Shown: one piece after another, positions 50,933 to 51,436 of the stretch
Numbering within the stretch: the first letter of the stretch is position 1
Layout of the letters: each line of letters opens with the position of its first letter
Source of the DNA: Planctomycetia bacterium
Lineage (GTDB): Bacteria; Planctomycetota; Phycisphaerae; FEN-1346
DNA length: 51,436 nucleotides
NCBI GenBank assembly: GCA_003170085.1
Contig: PMZT01000262.1
Span: 1-51,436, forward strand
Direction of reading: 5' to 3'
Program-made: the position numbers and the translations under genes
The notes under the pieces: model-generated
What the model was told of the DNA's origin: nothing
What the model saw: the letters and a program-made list of their open reading frames with translations, nothing else
Database searches by the model: none

Positions 50933-50962
50933 CTGGCGGTCACCGCTGCGCACCCACAGCGA

Positions 50963-51436
50963 TTAAAGAGCGTTGTAATTCGTGCCGTCCGGCGTCTTGT
51001 TGATGGCCGAGGTCGTCAGGTCAGCCCTGAACTCGCCCGTGCCGCTGTTGAAGTACCAGCCGGCATCCGCCGCACAGGAGAACGTCGCCGTCGGATCCGT
51101 CACCACGCGCACCGTCGCGATGCTCGACATCGGGTTCGCCGGAATCGCCTGGAGGTACGGTCCAAGCGTGTGCGTCGCATCGGGCGTCGCCACGGCCGTG
51201 CCGGCCGAGTTCGTGTACTGCGTCATCTGCGTGACGAAGTTCGTCGGATACGCCTCGTTATCATGCTGCATCTTGTACAGCAGGAGTTGGCTGCGCATCG
51301 TCTGGAGGTTCGTCTTCAGGTTCGAGACCCGCGCTTGCGTGGACGCTTGCGTGAACTGCGGAATCACGATCGCGGCCAGGATGCCCAGAATGATCACGAC
51401 GATCAGAATTTCGACCAACGTAAAGCCCTTTTTCGC
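50963..51436 (-). CDS. Major pseudopilin / type IV pilin-like protein (GspG type), 5' end outside window
   Basis: The frame is open to the right edge, so the leader start is missing. The visible N-terminus is AKKGFTLVEILIVVIILGIL, a canonical prepilin cleavage site (G|FTLVE) with Glu at +5. The next ~40 residues (AAIVIPQFTQASTQARVSNL) form the GspG/PilA N-terminal helix. The C-terminal domain (~110 residues) includes YLQAIPANPMSS and AGWYFNSGTGEF, typical of GspG-like pseudopilins. It is the first gene seen of the pilus/secretion cluster and is set apart by a 391-bp gap with hairpins. Confidence 0.9.
   Translation of the reverse strand, partial: AKKGFTLVEILIVVIILGILAAIVIPQFTQASTQARVSNLKTNLQTMRSQLLLYKMQHDNEAYPTNFVTQMTQYTNSAGTAVATPDATHTLGPYLQAIPANPMSSIATVRVVTDPTATFSCAADAGWYFNSGTGEFRADLTTSAINKTPDGTNYNAL

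Overview
The window reads as one stretch of chromosome from a GC-rich, diderm bacterium, most likely a planctomycete (Phycisphaerae-like). By eye it is about two-thirds G+C apart from one island. The diderm signs are LptB, a BtuB-type TonB-dependent receptor with TonB, and a secretin. The planctomycete flavour comes from secreted PQQ-like beta-propeller and ThuA-domain proteins, a DUF5107-like protein, recurring short zinc-ribbon N-termini, and a very long signal peptidase I. The lineage is inferred from gene content, not from a marker-gene tree. No rRNA, CRISPR array, transposase, integrase or phage gene was recognised.

Layout. 1-3.6 kb (minus): prfA-prmC-murA, the RF1 / release-factor methyltransferase / peptidoglycan cluster; murA runs off the left edge. 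The prfA leader holds an AUG-UAG start-stop codon pair. 3.7-9.6 kb (minus): a membrane HD-GYP protein, a half-length carbamoyl-phosphate synthase large subunit, and a secreted DUF5107/TPR protein. 9.9-16.3 kb: a complete vitamin B12 uptake locus. A cobalamin riboswitch with a terminator precedes btuB-tonB (minus), and btuF-btuC-btuD run divergently (plus). 16.4-19.7 kb: a zinc-ribbon membrane protein, then a ThuA / beta-propeller pair. 20.0-23.6 kb: a lower-GC island with three tandem genes that share one zinc-ribbon 5' cassette, plus an XRE regulator; it ends at a tRNA-Ala(GGC) that has its own promoter and terminator. 23.8-30.5 kb: a TIM-barrel isomerase, nth, mtnP, a PfkB sugar kinase, lptB and lepB. 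30.7-37.8 kb (plus): ribokinase, truD, htrA, glycerate kinase, a TIM-barrel isomerase, thiL and tsaE, the last four chained by ATGA overlaps. 37.9-51.4 kb (minus): about fourteen co-directional genes. In transcription order these are a pseudopilin, a small membrane protein, a second pseudopilin, PilM, PilN, PilO, a PilP/GspC-like protein, a secretin, a TPR lipoprotein, a histidine kinase, a receiver, an HD-GYP protein, a STAS protein, and a GspE/PilB relative whose Walker A lysine is lost.

How the genes fit together. BtuB/TonB (outer membrane) and BtuFCD (periplasm and inner membrane) form one B12 import route; only the outer-membrane half lies behind the riboswitch. The right-hand cluster looks like a type II secretion / type IV pilus type envelope machine with its own signalling module; its last gene resembles the motor ATPase but probably cannot hydrolyse ATP. 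Intergenic DNA is rich in GC-rich palindromic repeats. Two families (91 bp and about 148 bp) vary between copies by paired changes that keep the hairpins, and three of the four convergent gene junctions carry the same GCGGCGGGTC palindrome module.
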